Below, in pieces: positions 10,501 through 21,400 of a stretch of 64,000 bases of DNA. Below the pieces are notes generated by a model, which had not been told where the DNA came from, searched no databases, and saw nothing but the letters and a program-made list of their open reading frames with translations. Source of the DNA: Owenia fusiformis (taxonomy: Eukaryota > Annelida > Polychaeta > Sabellida > Oweniidae); contig CAIIXF020000009.1 of NCBI GenBank assembly GCA_903813345.2, forward strand, positions 13,900,347-13,964,346, in the 5' to 3' direction. Each line of letters begins with the position of its first letter. Positions within the stretch are counted from its first letter, which is position 1. The position numbers and the translations under genes were made by a program.

Positions 10501-13500
10501 AGATGATATTTGGTGCTTCTGGGCACTTTTAAAGTGTATTAGTCAATAAAAACATTGAAAAACAATCACAATTTTTTTCAAATTTTGGGGGTGGGGTGCC
10601 AGAGGGGGAGGTGGGGCTGGAGTGCCAGAGGGGGAGCAAGTGTTTATCCCCCATTACAATATCAAGGTGCTATTCGATGAAGTTTGGGCACTTTAAAAGT
10701 GTCTGTGTCTAAAAGTGCCTATTTCCCAAGAAAATTTTACAATTTTAAGATGCTATTTGGTGCTTTCTGGGCACTTTCAAAGGGTATGAGTCAATAAAAA
10801 ATTTGGAAAATCTCAGGGGGGGTCTGCCAGAGGGGGAGGTGGAGTGGGGATCGCCAGAGGGCGAGTAAGTGTTAGTCTTCCAGAATCATTAACTTTATCA
10901 AGGAGCTATTTGATGATGTCTGGGCAATTTAAAAGTGTCTGAGACAATACATTAAACAAATTCAGAACTTTTCCATTGTTTTGTTTGGTGTGTGAGGGGT
11001 GGCCCACTCCCCCTAGAAAATTTTACAATTTTACGACGCTATTTGGTGCTTTCTTTTTTGGGGGGGGGTCAAGGAGGGGGGCGCCAGAGGGGGGGGGGGG
11101 GTATGCAAGTGCAAGATGCAAGAGGGGGAGCAAGTCCCCCAGAAACACTAACTATATCAAGGAGCTATTTGATGATGCACTTTAAAAGTGTCTGAGACAA
11201 AACACTAAAATAAATTTAGCACTTTTCCATTGTTTTGTGGGGGGTGTGAGGGGTGGCCAATACCTCTAGAAAATTTTACAATTTGAAGATGCTATTTGGT
11301 GCTCTCTGGGTATTTTCAAAGTGTATGAGTCAATCAAAAAAAATTACAAAAAAAATATTTTTCAAAAAAACATTTTTTTCAAATTTTTTTTTTCAAATTT
11401 ATTTTGGGGGGTTACAAAGGGGGGTGCGGTCGCACCCATCGCACCCCCCCATCTGACGGCCCTGGATCCCTTAATTTCTGTTTGAAAAAATGGAAAAACA
11501 AGGTGAAAGATCATTTTCAGTTCAGTGTATTTCTAGGTATTACTTCACATTTTCTAAAATATAGTATGTTATGATGTACACATGTAGTTATGTATAAGAT
11601 GTTAGGGTTCCTCATATCTTGTATATATCATATTCATTATTGTAAGGTAAATATCATGATCTGAAAATTGTGGTATCGCTAAAACATGTTAATGTACTAA
11701 TTGAAATGTTTACTACATTATATACTTGCAGTCTCTCTTGGATTCTTTGATGACATTCTCATCCCAGCAGATGCACTACAACATCCATCTAAGTTGTATC
11801 CTTTCTACTCAATACATGAGTTATAAAAGTTGTAATACAATTTAGTGTACTATGTTTACGTTAATGTATTTTAAAGAAGCCAAGAAAATACACAATGAAT
11901 TAATTAATTTTTCCAACTAAAATTATGATAATAAAATCATGATATATGATAATAGAAACATGATGATATATTATGATATAAACATGATGATATTTGATAA
12001 TAGAAACATGATGATATATTATGATGTAAACATGATGATATTTGATAATAGAAACATGATGATATTTGATAATAGAAACATGATGATATATGATGACAGC
12101 AACATGATGATAGAAATGATGATTAGGTTGATGTTAGAAGTCTGATGTTGTTATACTTAACTGAGTCAGTGATGACAGTGAGCAGTTATGGGCCTGGGAG
12201 TATGCCACAGATGATGGCAGTCATGACCTGTATATGGACATAGGGGAACAGATAAGGTATTACTTTATATGGACATAGGGGAACAGATAAGGTATTACTA
12301 TATGGACATAGGGGGAACAGATAAGGTATTACTATATATGGACATAGGGGAACAGATAAGGTATTACTATATATGGACATAGGGGGAACAGATAAGGTAT
12401 TACTATATATGGACATAGGGGAACAGATAAGGTGTTACTATATATGGACATAGGGGAACAGATAAGGTATTACTTTATATGGACACAGGGGAACAGGTAA
12501 GGTATTACTAATATGGACATAGGGGAACAGATAAGGTGTTACTATATATGGACATAGGGGAACAGATAAGGTATTACTATATATGGACATAGGGGGAACA
12601 GATAAGGTATTATTTTATATGGACATAGGGGAACAGATAAGGTATTACTTTATATGGACATAGGGGAACAGATAAGGTATTACTTTATATGGACACAGGG
12701 GAACAGGTAAGGTATTACTATATATGGACATAGGGGAACAGATAAGGTGTTACTATATATGGACATAGGGGAACAGATAAGGTATTACTTTATATGGACA
12801 TAGGGGAACAGATAAGGTGTTACTATATATGGACATAGGGGAACAGATAAGGTATTACTATATATGGACATAGGGGAACAGATAAGGTATTTCTTTATGT
12901 GGACATAGGGGAACAGATAAGGTGTTACTATATGGACATAGGGGAACAGATAAGGTATTACTTTATATGGACATAGGGGAACAGATAAGGTATTACTTTA
13001 TATGGACATAGGGGAACAGATAAGGTGTTACTATATATGGACATAGGGGAACAGATAAGGTATTACTATATATGGACATAGGGGAACAGATAAGGTATTA
13101 CTTTATGTGGACATAGGGGAACAGATAAGGTGTTACTATATATGGACATAGGGGAACAGATAAGGTATTACTATATATGGACATAGGGGAACAGATAAGG
13201 TATAAGTTGCACCAGTTTGATAAAGCATACTGAGCTTGATGTCATGTTTTGAATAATGTGATTTAAGTAATTAAACACAGGTTTTTGACATGTAAAGAAA
13301 ACAAGTAAAGTAGATCCTTACATGAATGAGTTTGCAAATGAATCAAGTACAGACTTTTTCACTTCATGTACTACAATGACAATATTATTAACCACTGTCA
13401 TTGATATAGTCCGATTTATTTTGAGTGGTGATATGACATTTTTGAAATGTATAAAGTATGATGTTCAGATTCATTGTCCATTCATTTCTGGACCAGTATT

Positions 13501-14580
13501 TGATCCGAAACATTTGGTCTATTACTGTCTAGACCAGGACTGTAGATAATTGTTGGTTATTCTTACGTGTGGTGTGGAGAATTGAAAATTATGGAAGATG
13601 GTGAATGATTGATAAGCATTAGATCTTAGAAAGATGGCAGTGATGATCTATCCTAAAATTGACAGACCACTACAACCATTTTTCTTGAAGTAATTTACAG
13701 TCCCAGGCTATACACTATTTTTTTGATACAGTAAAACCTGTGTACAGTGAACACTTGTGAAACCACAAAAATGTGTTCACTGTAGGTAGATGTTCACTAC
13801 AGAGGGCCAATGTTAAACAGAAGTCTGTGAAGTGCTAAAAAGGGGTGTTCACTAAACACATGTGTTCACTATAGAGAGGTGTTCACTAAAACAGGTTTCA
13901 TTGTATTATGTATAATCTAAAACATATTGGATGTTTTTAATTGTAATTTTTTGTGGATGACAGATGCGTTATGATGTAAATGCCAAATGAACAACTATCC
14001 ATTACCTTCTTCTTGTCTTTCTTGCATGCTAAGTTTGAATAATTATAGTATGCAATAAAATCCGAGTTATAAATTTCTTTGGTTCCAATAAATGTCAGCT
14101 GTTTTTAAGAAAGATATTATTGATTAAAGAGTGCTTTGAGTTTTATGAAGGTATGATTTTTGTAAAGAAAAAATATGTTCTTATGGAAGACATTCACTGT
14201 AGCTTCATATCATCATATTTACTTCAGGTTCAGAGTTGTGGATGAAACATTTATTGATACATCCCCAAGTGGCCCTGATTCAAGCTCTATAGATGTCACT
14301 GAACAAACAGACGAGACAAAAAAGAACCCATATACCCTATTGGTAAGTCATTCCTTACCCATCATACAGTGCAACTTGAAACATGTTCCTTGAGTTAATA
14401 ATATGTGCGCAATTATAAACCTGGAGGGCAATATGTCTTTTCATTCTCAGCATGGATCAAAGATATTGATAAAAATGACTAAGTTGTTACTATGTGATAA
14501 GGCATGTTTGATGCTATATTTTGCAGGGCTCAATCAATGAACCAGGATTAGGCCTTTTAACATGGTGGAACAATACTTAG
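7581..14580 (+). CDS. POLR3H: RNA polymerase III subunit RPC8 (complete, 7 exons)
   Basis: RPC8 is the Pol III homologue of Rpb7. It pairs with the RPC9 (CRCP) subunit in the stalk that supports initiation on tRNA, 5S and U6 genes. The exons are 7581-7691, 8995-9091, 9435-9521, 11732-11795, 12170-12256, 14228-14342 and 14527-14580. They total 615 nt, giving 204 aa, the length of the vertebrate protein. All introns are GT-AG. The start [15 protein letters not shown] matches the family's first residues. The SHS2/Rpb7-N part includes LNKKLANK, then [20 protein letters not shown] and LPGDGAS. The C-terminal OB-like part has [51 protein letters not shown] and the ending [11 protein letters not shown] before TAG. 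Introns 1 and 5 contain minisatellites that copy the adjacent exon edges; intron 3 holds a G-rich transposon-like element; intron 5 also holds a small MITE. Identity is very secure. Confidence 0.96.
7816..8994 (+). repeat. 40-bp minisatellite made of the POLR3H intron 1 acceptor plus exon 2 start
   Basis: About 30 tandem units of 40 bp end exactly at the exon 2 acceptor (AG at 8993-8994). Each unit consists of an intronic end, TATGTTGCAG, followed by exon-like sequence starting GTTGTACATAATGTTGG and running to ATTTCA. That matches the first 30 coding bases of exon 2 (8995-9024) apart from a single difference in the consensus. Most units keep the splice-acceptor CAG; two read GGAG and one GTAG. 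Unit variants (GTTATACATGATG, TGTCTCAAAT) recur in blocks, suggesting higher-order duplication. Reading through the array opens several frames of 75-147 codons that are artefacts. Confidence 0.95.
9814..11464. mobile_element. G-rich transposon-like element in POLR3H intron 3
   Basis: The ends look like inverted repeats: CAGGCCCGTAAGA on the left and TCTGACGGCCCTG on the right. The short flank GATCC is present on both sides. The CAGG-type ends recall hAT elements, but an 8-bp duplication is not evident. The interior is built from four or five degenerate units spaced about 250-450 bp apart (near 9994, 10442, 10720, 10972, 11227). They share GGGGTGTGAGGGGTGGCC, TAGAAAATTTTACAATTT and GCTATTTGGTGCTTTCTGGG. 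Long G runs (9919-9933, 11089-11101) could form G-quadruplexes. No transposase is seen. Confidence 0.55.
11938..12122 (+). repeat. Short AT-rich tandem repeat in POLR3H intron 4
   Basis: Degenerate units of the form ATGATGATATTTGATAATAG alternate with ATGATGATATATTATGATGT over about 185 bp. The array ends roughly 50 bp before the exon 5 acceptor at 12169. A 68-codon open frame through it is an artefact. Confidence 0.75.
12231..13203 (+). repeat. 35-bp minisatellite made of the POLR3H exon 5 end plus intron 5 donor
   Basis: I counted 28 copies of GGACATA or GGACACA at 33-36 bp spacing. The first copy is the real end of exon 5 (TATATGGACATAGGGG, then AACAGATAAG to 12256) and its donor GTATTACT. 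Every later copy repeats about 26 bases of coding sequence, for the peptide YMDIGEQIR, plus about 9 bases of intron starting with the donor GTATTA or GTGTTA. Two copies read ACAGGTAAGGTATT, which adds a second possible donor. The array stops at 13203, where GTATAAGTTG leads into unique intron. Confidence 0.96.
13729..13903. mobile_element. Small Tc1/mariner-type MITE in POLR3H intron 5
   Basis: The element begins CAGTAAAACCTGTGTACAGT and ends ACTAAAACAGGTTTCATTG, an imperfect inverted pair, with TA on each side (13727-13728 and 13904-13905). The interior repeats GTGTTCACT several times. Its length of 175 bp and TA flanks fit a non-autonomous Tc1/mariner-like element. Confidence 0.7.
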
Positions 14581-15181
14581 CAATGATATATAGAGACCAT
14601 GTATATACGAGATGAAAGGTATAATGTATATAGACTGCGGAAATATCACAAATATTAAAGAAATTACCATATACGATCACTAAATCACTGAACTGTAGCT
14701 CAGAAGTACTAAATCTTGTGTTCATTGATTAAAAGCAGACTGGTGGTAGCACGCTATAAGCAAATGGGATGATGGCAGCTTATGTAAATATATTAGCAAG
14801 TCAAAGTGCCGTCAAGTGTTTCTATGCATTCATTCTCTTAAACCATTATGTTTTTTGTTTTTTTTATTTCTTGTTTGATAGAATATAATATGGGGAGTTG
14901 TTCCAGAGCTACCATTAATTCAAAGGATATGTCAAAATGAAAATGGTATTTTTTACCAGTGGAAAAATATCAGTTTTTATCAAATTTTCACTCAACCATC
15001 AAATAAGACTTAACCATGAGATGAGTATCCTATGTTAACAGATTCAAAATGATTCAAATGAAGGCTGATGATAACAATGGCACAGACAATCAATGACATG
15101 CAACTTCAGAAAATATCAATACTCTGCTCTCTAATTATGCCTTTATGCAGTCGTTCTATTTGTAACATGTCAATAACAAGT

Positions 15182-15187
15182 AATAAA
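15182..15187 (+). terminator. Candidate polyadenylation signal for POLR3H
   Basis: An AATAAA hexamer lies about 600 bp after the POLR3H stop codon. AT-rich sequence makes chance occurrences common, so this is only a candidate. Confidence 0.25.
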
Positions 15188-15538
15188 ACAAAAACCAATG
15201 TTGGATCAAAAATATGTACAGATATTTAATTCACTTTACAACTACATGACAATAGTAAACTCTGTATCAATGTAATAAATTATCAATATTACATTTATTT
15301 ACAATATTATTATACATTTAACAATTGTGAGATTCTAAAATCAGTGGTACAACATAACAATAACATTATTTATCATGTGATGTGTATAATGAAGCCTTCT
15401 GATTGGTCAGTTCTTGTGCTGTACCAATCTGTATTCCTACTGAGATTGTCCCCGTTTATCATCTCCGTCGCAAAACAGAAAATATTGGTATTGAGGGGAC
15501 CATATTAGTAGTAATACAGAGGATCACACGATAAAAGC

Positions 15539-15676
15539 GTTATTGAATGATTTGAAGTGCAATACAGGATATATTCTGTCTCGATATTCTGTATTGGCAC
15601 TCGACTTAGTCTCGTTCCAATACGTAATTTCTCGAGCAGAATATATCCTGTATTGCACTTCAAATCATTCAATAAC
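15539..15676. repeat. Perfect 40-bp inverted repeat (hairpin)
   Basis: The arms 15539-15578 and 15637-15676 are exact reverse complements by eye. The left arm starts GTTATTGAATGATTTGAAGT and the right arm ends ACTTCAAATCATTCAATAAC. The 58-bp spacer contains a weaker inner pair (TGTATTGG and CCAATACG). Confidence 0.85.
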
Positions 15677-17769
15677 TTAGAGTATAGAGATGCACCCTAC
15701 AAGAAATAAGCTCAATTTTGATAATTTTGGTGCAGAGGGTATGCAGACATGGCCACCATTTTTGGTAAAGATTGTTATTATTGATTATATAAAGATGATA
15801 AACAGTCAGGAATGAATGGTGTAAACTCTGGATGTCAAATCAATCGAACTCTGCAATCTGTCATCATAGTGGGTGTTGTACTCTGCTGAAAACTTGAAAA
15901 TGACACTTGCCACCCTGTTGAAAATCTGTTTTCACCAGAGTGTCAAAAGGAATAAATAGTATTGAGGTATTTTTACAAAAACAGACCAAATTAGATTTTA
16001 CACTGTTGAGAAAAAGAAAAATACCTGTGGAGATCACTGTGAAGTATATCTACGGGAAAATATGACCATTTATGTAATTTTCTGACCTTAGCTCGGTCAC
16101 AGGATTTAAAAGAAACAAGTGGATGGTGGATAAGGTGACTAGACATTTATACATTTCTCAAAAATTATGCACTGAGCTTTAAAATACATTTTACCCTGTC
16201 TGGTAAGATTTGATCACCATTCACAAAAAAGTGTCTTGTTGGGATGTATACACTTGATAATTGAAATGTCATAAGTTCATCTTCTAATTCAAAAAGAAAT
16301 CTTGATCTAAGTATGCAGCCAAAAATTACATGTAAGGTAGTCTCATTTTAGTAGCCAGATTGACAAACAGGAGTCTCCACATTTGTAAAGTTGTGCACAT
16401 GTAAGTGAGATTTAAAAACTAAGTGACATCTTACTATGTTAGAAATAATCTTTTGGCATTTTTCACTGTAGTACAGATCAATTTAGCATTTATTAGATCC
16501 TTGTTAGGTTCTGATTTAAAGATATTTAAGTTATTTGAGCTTCTGATTTTGTAATTTATAATAGAATATGTATTTTCACTGCTATGAATGAGTGGAATTC
16601 ACTGTTTATACTTAGTTCTTCAGTCTTCATTTGTTTAAGATGTTAATCAAATATTTCCTTTCATGAGATGAATACCTGTTATAAAGAACGCAGCAAGGTT
16701 TATACCCTAAAGCAAGCAGAGTCAGAATATCCATTGCCTAATCATTGAAACTGCAACTCAACAGACATTCATCAGTAATGCTGAATGCTTCATCATCTAA
16801 AGTCATTTTAGAAATTGTTTGCCGTGATGGAAATTATAGGATGTTTACCCTGGGGATTGGGAAATGAGAATGACACTAAATGTGAAAAATATGCACCATT
16901 GAATTTGTCTCACCAATGCAGGATGGGAAATACACACTTTGATCACATGGTACAATATTGCCCAATCAGGAAATTGATATATGGATGTAGAGTATTAAGA
17001 CTTCATATTCCACACAAGGGTAATAGGGGCTAGTAGGGCTAGAGTGGTGGTTTTGTTAGGGTAAATGGGGCTAGTGGGGCTAGGGCTAGAAGAAGAATCA
17101 TATTATTTACTATTATATAAGTTCTTCTATCAACAATCTTCATTTTTCAAAATTTGTTTTGGTGGTTGGCAATAGAGCAAAAGAAATATGGCAATTTTTG
17201 TAAAACATGACAGAGAAGAAATGTTACCTGATCTGATTAATTATTGTTCTTTGCAGTTATACTTTAATAGCAACCATTTAAAAGAATAACATTTTTGGCA
17301 TTTTTTACATTTGACATCTTACATTTTTATTATTATTTCTCAGAATGAAGTTACAGTAGGGATATAGAGAAGCTTTTTGTCTGTTCATCCACTCATCTGT
17401 TCAAGCAATAACTCAAAAAGTGTAATAATGTAATATGCCAAATATAAAAAATGACCATTCACTTGATTCAGTGGAATTTGTTACTCAAGGGAGTTACTGT
17501 TTTTCTAGTTTCACAATTTAGCAATTATCTTGAAAATTGATACATAGTCTTTCAATATATTGTATAACCATTTTAGCTCATTTTGAAGTGGTTGCCATGT
17601 AGTGTAGATGTCTGCTGCTTGACTTGTGATGAGATCTGATGAGTGCATATGCACCAAGGAATCTCTTGTACAAATCCATTAAGAGCTACATGTATTGCAG
17701 CAAGTAGGACTTAAATAGGGTGTCCCTTATAAGTTTATAGTGAATAATCACTTCTATGAATGAATTATA

Positions 17770-18115
17770 ATGTACTCCTTAGTGCACATTGCACCTGCTA
17801 GAGTTCATTGTACTCCCTAGTGTTCATTGTATTTCCTAGTGCTCATTGTATTCCCTAGTGCTCATGTATTCCTTTGTGCTCATTGTACTCCCTAGTGATC
17901 ATTGTATTCCCTAGTGTTCATTGTATTCCCTAGTGTTCATTGTATTTCCTAGGCTCATTGTATTCCCTAGTGCTCATTGTACTCCTTAGTGTACATTGCA
18001 CCTGCTAGAGTTTATTGTACTCCCCAGTGATCATTCTATTTCCTAGTGCTCATTTTATTCCCTAATGCTAATTGTACTTCTTAGTGTTTATTGTACTCCA
18101 TAGCAATCATTCCCT
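17770..18115. repeat. Approximately 20-bp degenerate tandem repeat
   Basis: Some 16-17 diverged units follow the pattern CATTGTATTCCCTAGTGCT, with variants ACTCC, TTTCC and GTTCA. It lies about 325 bp beyond the FBXL16 stop and may be within its 3' UTR. Confidence 0.75.
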
Positions 18116-18439
18116 TATTTGTTGTACTTGCTAGTGTATTCCCATATTCAGATCTTCCTGTGATGCAAACAATTATCTTACAACAGATCTGTTACTTATT
18201 ATGATCTGGCTTCCAAAAGGCTTGAAAGTGTTATTGAACTGCCAACTCTACCAATGTCACATTACTCGTGTGATATTGCACAGATTTACAGGGAATGTAC
18301 AATATTACTGTATATTTCCTAATAGAACTTTATGTGACTGGCATTGATATGCTCTTCCAGTTCAATGCAGAAACACCAGAGTCACTTCAGGAACACGTTC
18401 ATGTCCATGGGCCTGGTAGTAGCTTGGGTGGTAGGTGGG

Positions 18440-21400
18440 TTATTCTAATATGAGACACTTGTACATGTTGTCTCTCAGGTACTGACAGACCTCCTTGCTT
18501 GCCCCTGGGCCACAGTTTGTAAGCTCTAGTTCCTCCAAATACCTCATCTGTACTAGACTTGACACACCAGTGTTAGTCAACTGTGTACAACCTGCAATGA
18601 AGACACACATCATAATGAGATAATGTGGAGTTGGTATTCAAAATGGTCTGATGTTTGTCAAACAAATAATCAATCCAGATTTTACTCCAATTGAGTTTAA
18701 TATATCTATCTAAACTACTGGGTTTACTTTGAATCAGGTTTATAATGACCTTTAGGTATTTAAGCATTTCCAACTAGCTATAATTTCGGTTGGAAGAAAA
18801 GGATGACACCACAAAAGGATGACACCATAAAAGGATGACACCACAAAAGGATGACACTAGTAGAAAAAGAATGACACTAGTAGAAAAAGGATGACACTTG
18901 TAAAATGTTATAAGAAATAGATGACAATGCATGATTTCTATATTTCATAATCCCTTTGGACCAAATACTTTGCTAAATATAAGAAATTAGCTTTCACTTA
19001 TGCAAATGATGAAAATGAGAATAAAGCAAGAAGAACCATTGTAGGAGCTAAGATACATTAGGGGTTGAGTTGAAAAAGACTATCATCATTGTACAGTAAT
19101 GCATATTGTTATTTGAGAATTTCAATGATCTGCCATGGTAGTTAATGCAAAAATAGCTACAAATCTATGGAATCCCAAACTGTCATAATCATAAGCCATT
19201 TTGAAATTCAGCTGCCGTCTAAAACAAATTATTCTTGAGCAGAGGTCCTTTGTCCTCAGCATCAGTATATAAAATTTGAACAAAACCAGTCAACGTGTAC
19301 TAAGTAATCAAGTATTACATCCTTTTATGAAAAATGGTGGCCCTTTTAAAATTCAGGTGCCATATTTCCTCTCCAGCAGAGCTCCTGCGTCCCTAGGCCA
19401 TGTAGGCTTAAGCATATAAAATGTGAATCGAATCTATCCACTAGTATTTAAGTTATCAAAGATAACATGTTTTATGAAAATGGTGGCCATTTTGAAACTA
19501 AATGACCACCTTGAAAATCTCTTTTTGAGCAGAGCCCCATCGTCCCTCGGCATCAGCATATAAAATTGAAACCAAAAAGAAATCAACTATTCTAGTATTT
19601 GAGTTACAATTATAAAACAATAAAAGTTACAATTTTACGAAAAGTGATGGCCATTTTGAATTGCGCAGCCATATTGAAATTCCTTTTTGACAGAGGTCCT
19701 ACACATACAAGGCACAAGCCTATAAAATTGAATTAAAATAAAAAATGAATCAAATCCATCAACTGGTATTTTGTAATCCCTCGGGCAAACAAACGAATAG
19801 ACAGATGGTTTCTCTATATCCATGCAAACTTTATTTGGTAGGATAACAAAATGTGTTTCTCCGTATGAAGGCCAACAGAGTTTCAAAATATATCTTGTCA
19901 GACTTTGTGAATTTGCAGAATTGCCTCCTGTCTCCAATTACATCACAAGTAGAATGGTCCGAAGAGAATGGTATCTCATCCATCGAAATAAACCTTTTAT
20001 ATAAGATCTAATTTTTTCTTATTTTGTTGATATATAATTTGTTGTTGTTCTTATACTTAAAGCAAGATTAATATGCAGACCTTCTTGGGACATGCTTTTC
20101 ATTATGAAAATATTCAAGAACTGATGAATTAATTCAACTTACAAACGATTATGTAAATTAAGTCAAGTGTGGTCAATTCCCAAAAATTATAAAGCACTTA
20201 GATTGGATGATAAAATAGTTTAAGAAGTCATCACATGCAATATACCACTTAGATCCATCTTTAGAGTCAACCTTGCAAATAGATAAAATAGATAGTTAAA
20301 TTACAAGGAAAATAAATGAAAAAGACAGAATACAAATAAACTAACGGAACTATTTCATTGTGAAATGAACCTTATATACAGTCCATCACTTTTTCTACGT
20401 AGTTATTGAATATTTGCTGAAGCTGGTTTAAAAGTCCATCAAAATTTATCAGGAAGGGAAAATACATTGACACTCAGATGGTAGACTGTAAATCTAGTAA
20501 ATCTAGTAAATCTAGTAAAACTAGTAAATCTAGTAAATCTAGTAAAATCTTGTAAAATCTTGTAAAAACTTGATTATTCAATGTCAAAGATATAAAGTGC
20601 AAATGTCGAAAAAGCACTGAAAATGCTTTTGTATTAATGAAATGAACATGTAGAAAAAATTCTACATTTTATTTCATTATATTTAGTTACAAAACAACTA
20701 TATGTTAGTACTGGATAACAAAATGGTTATCAAATGGTACACCCATTTTATCATCATACACAACCCACCCAAGAAGCATGCTCTATTAACAAATTAAGCC
20801 ACACATTTAAGGACTGAGGGGACAATGGTACCATCTTAATGACACAGGCTTGTTTTTCCCTCACAAAATGTTATAATGCTTAGCCTATCAGATAATTTAG
20901 TTATTGCTTATTTTTTGGCGATGCTGTTCAATTGACAATATTTGTAGAAGTTCCAATATGAGAGGAATGGATAAATGGCAATTTCAAAATTGATTTTTGC
21001 CAACCCCCAAAAATAATAAAAACAATCAAATGCTGTTGTAAGGGGAAGAGTGAGACAACTTTCTAATTGATCTATTTGCTTTACCTATACATAAAGTATA
21101 GTATGGCATTTCTACAATGCTTTCCATTTACGTTTTGATGATGATATGTTCCTTGTATGCCTTGTAATTAATAGTTTAAAGCCATCCCTTAAACATTCTT
21201 TTTTAATTATTATAATATTTCACAATTTTGTTAAAAAATTTGTATTTGATTATTTGATGAAAGGAATGACTCTGAATTTTAATGCAGAGAAGGTATTTTT
21301 CTAATGTTGTAAAATGAATCATAATCACCAATACTCTTCAGAGAGACTGACATTGATATCAAATGAATGGTCCCTAAAAAGTTTACAAGATTTTACAAGA

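Larger units (their letters stand above)
14581..18439. other. Region between the convergent POLR3H and FBXL16 3' ends
   Basis: This interval follows the POLR3H stop and precedes the FBXL16 stop on the other strand, so it should contain both 3' UTRs. I find no further exon with protein similarity. It holds a perfect 40-bp inverted repeat (15539-15676), a short GGGCTAG repeat (about 17027-17090) and a roughly 20-bp tandem repeat (17770-18115). Confidence 0.6.

Noticed and set aside
12231-13203. CRISPR-like appearance of regular short repeats
   Set aside because: Units are directly contiguous with no unique spacers, the genome is eukaryotic, and the unit is explained by the exon 5/intron 5 junction.
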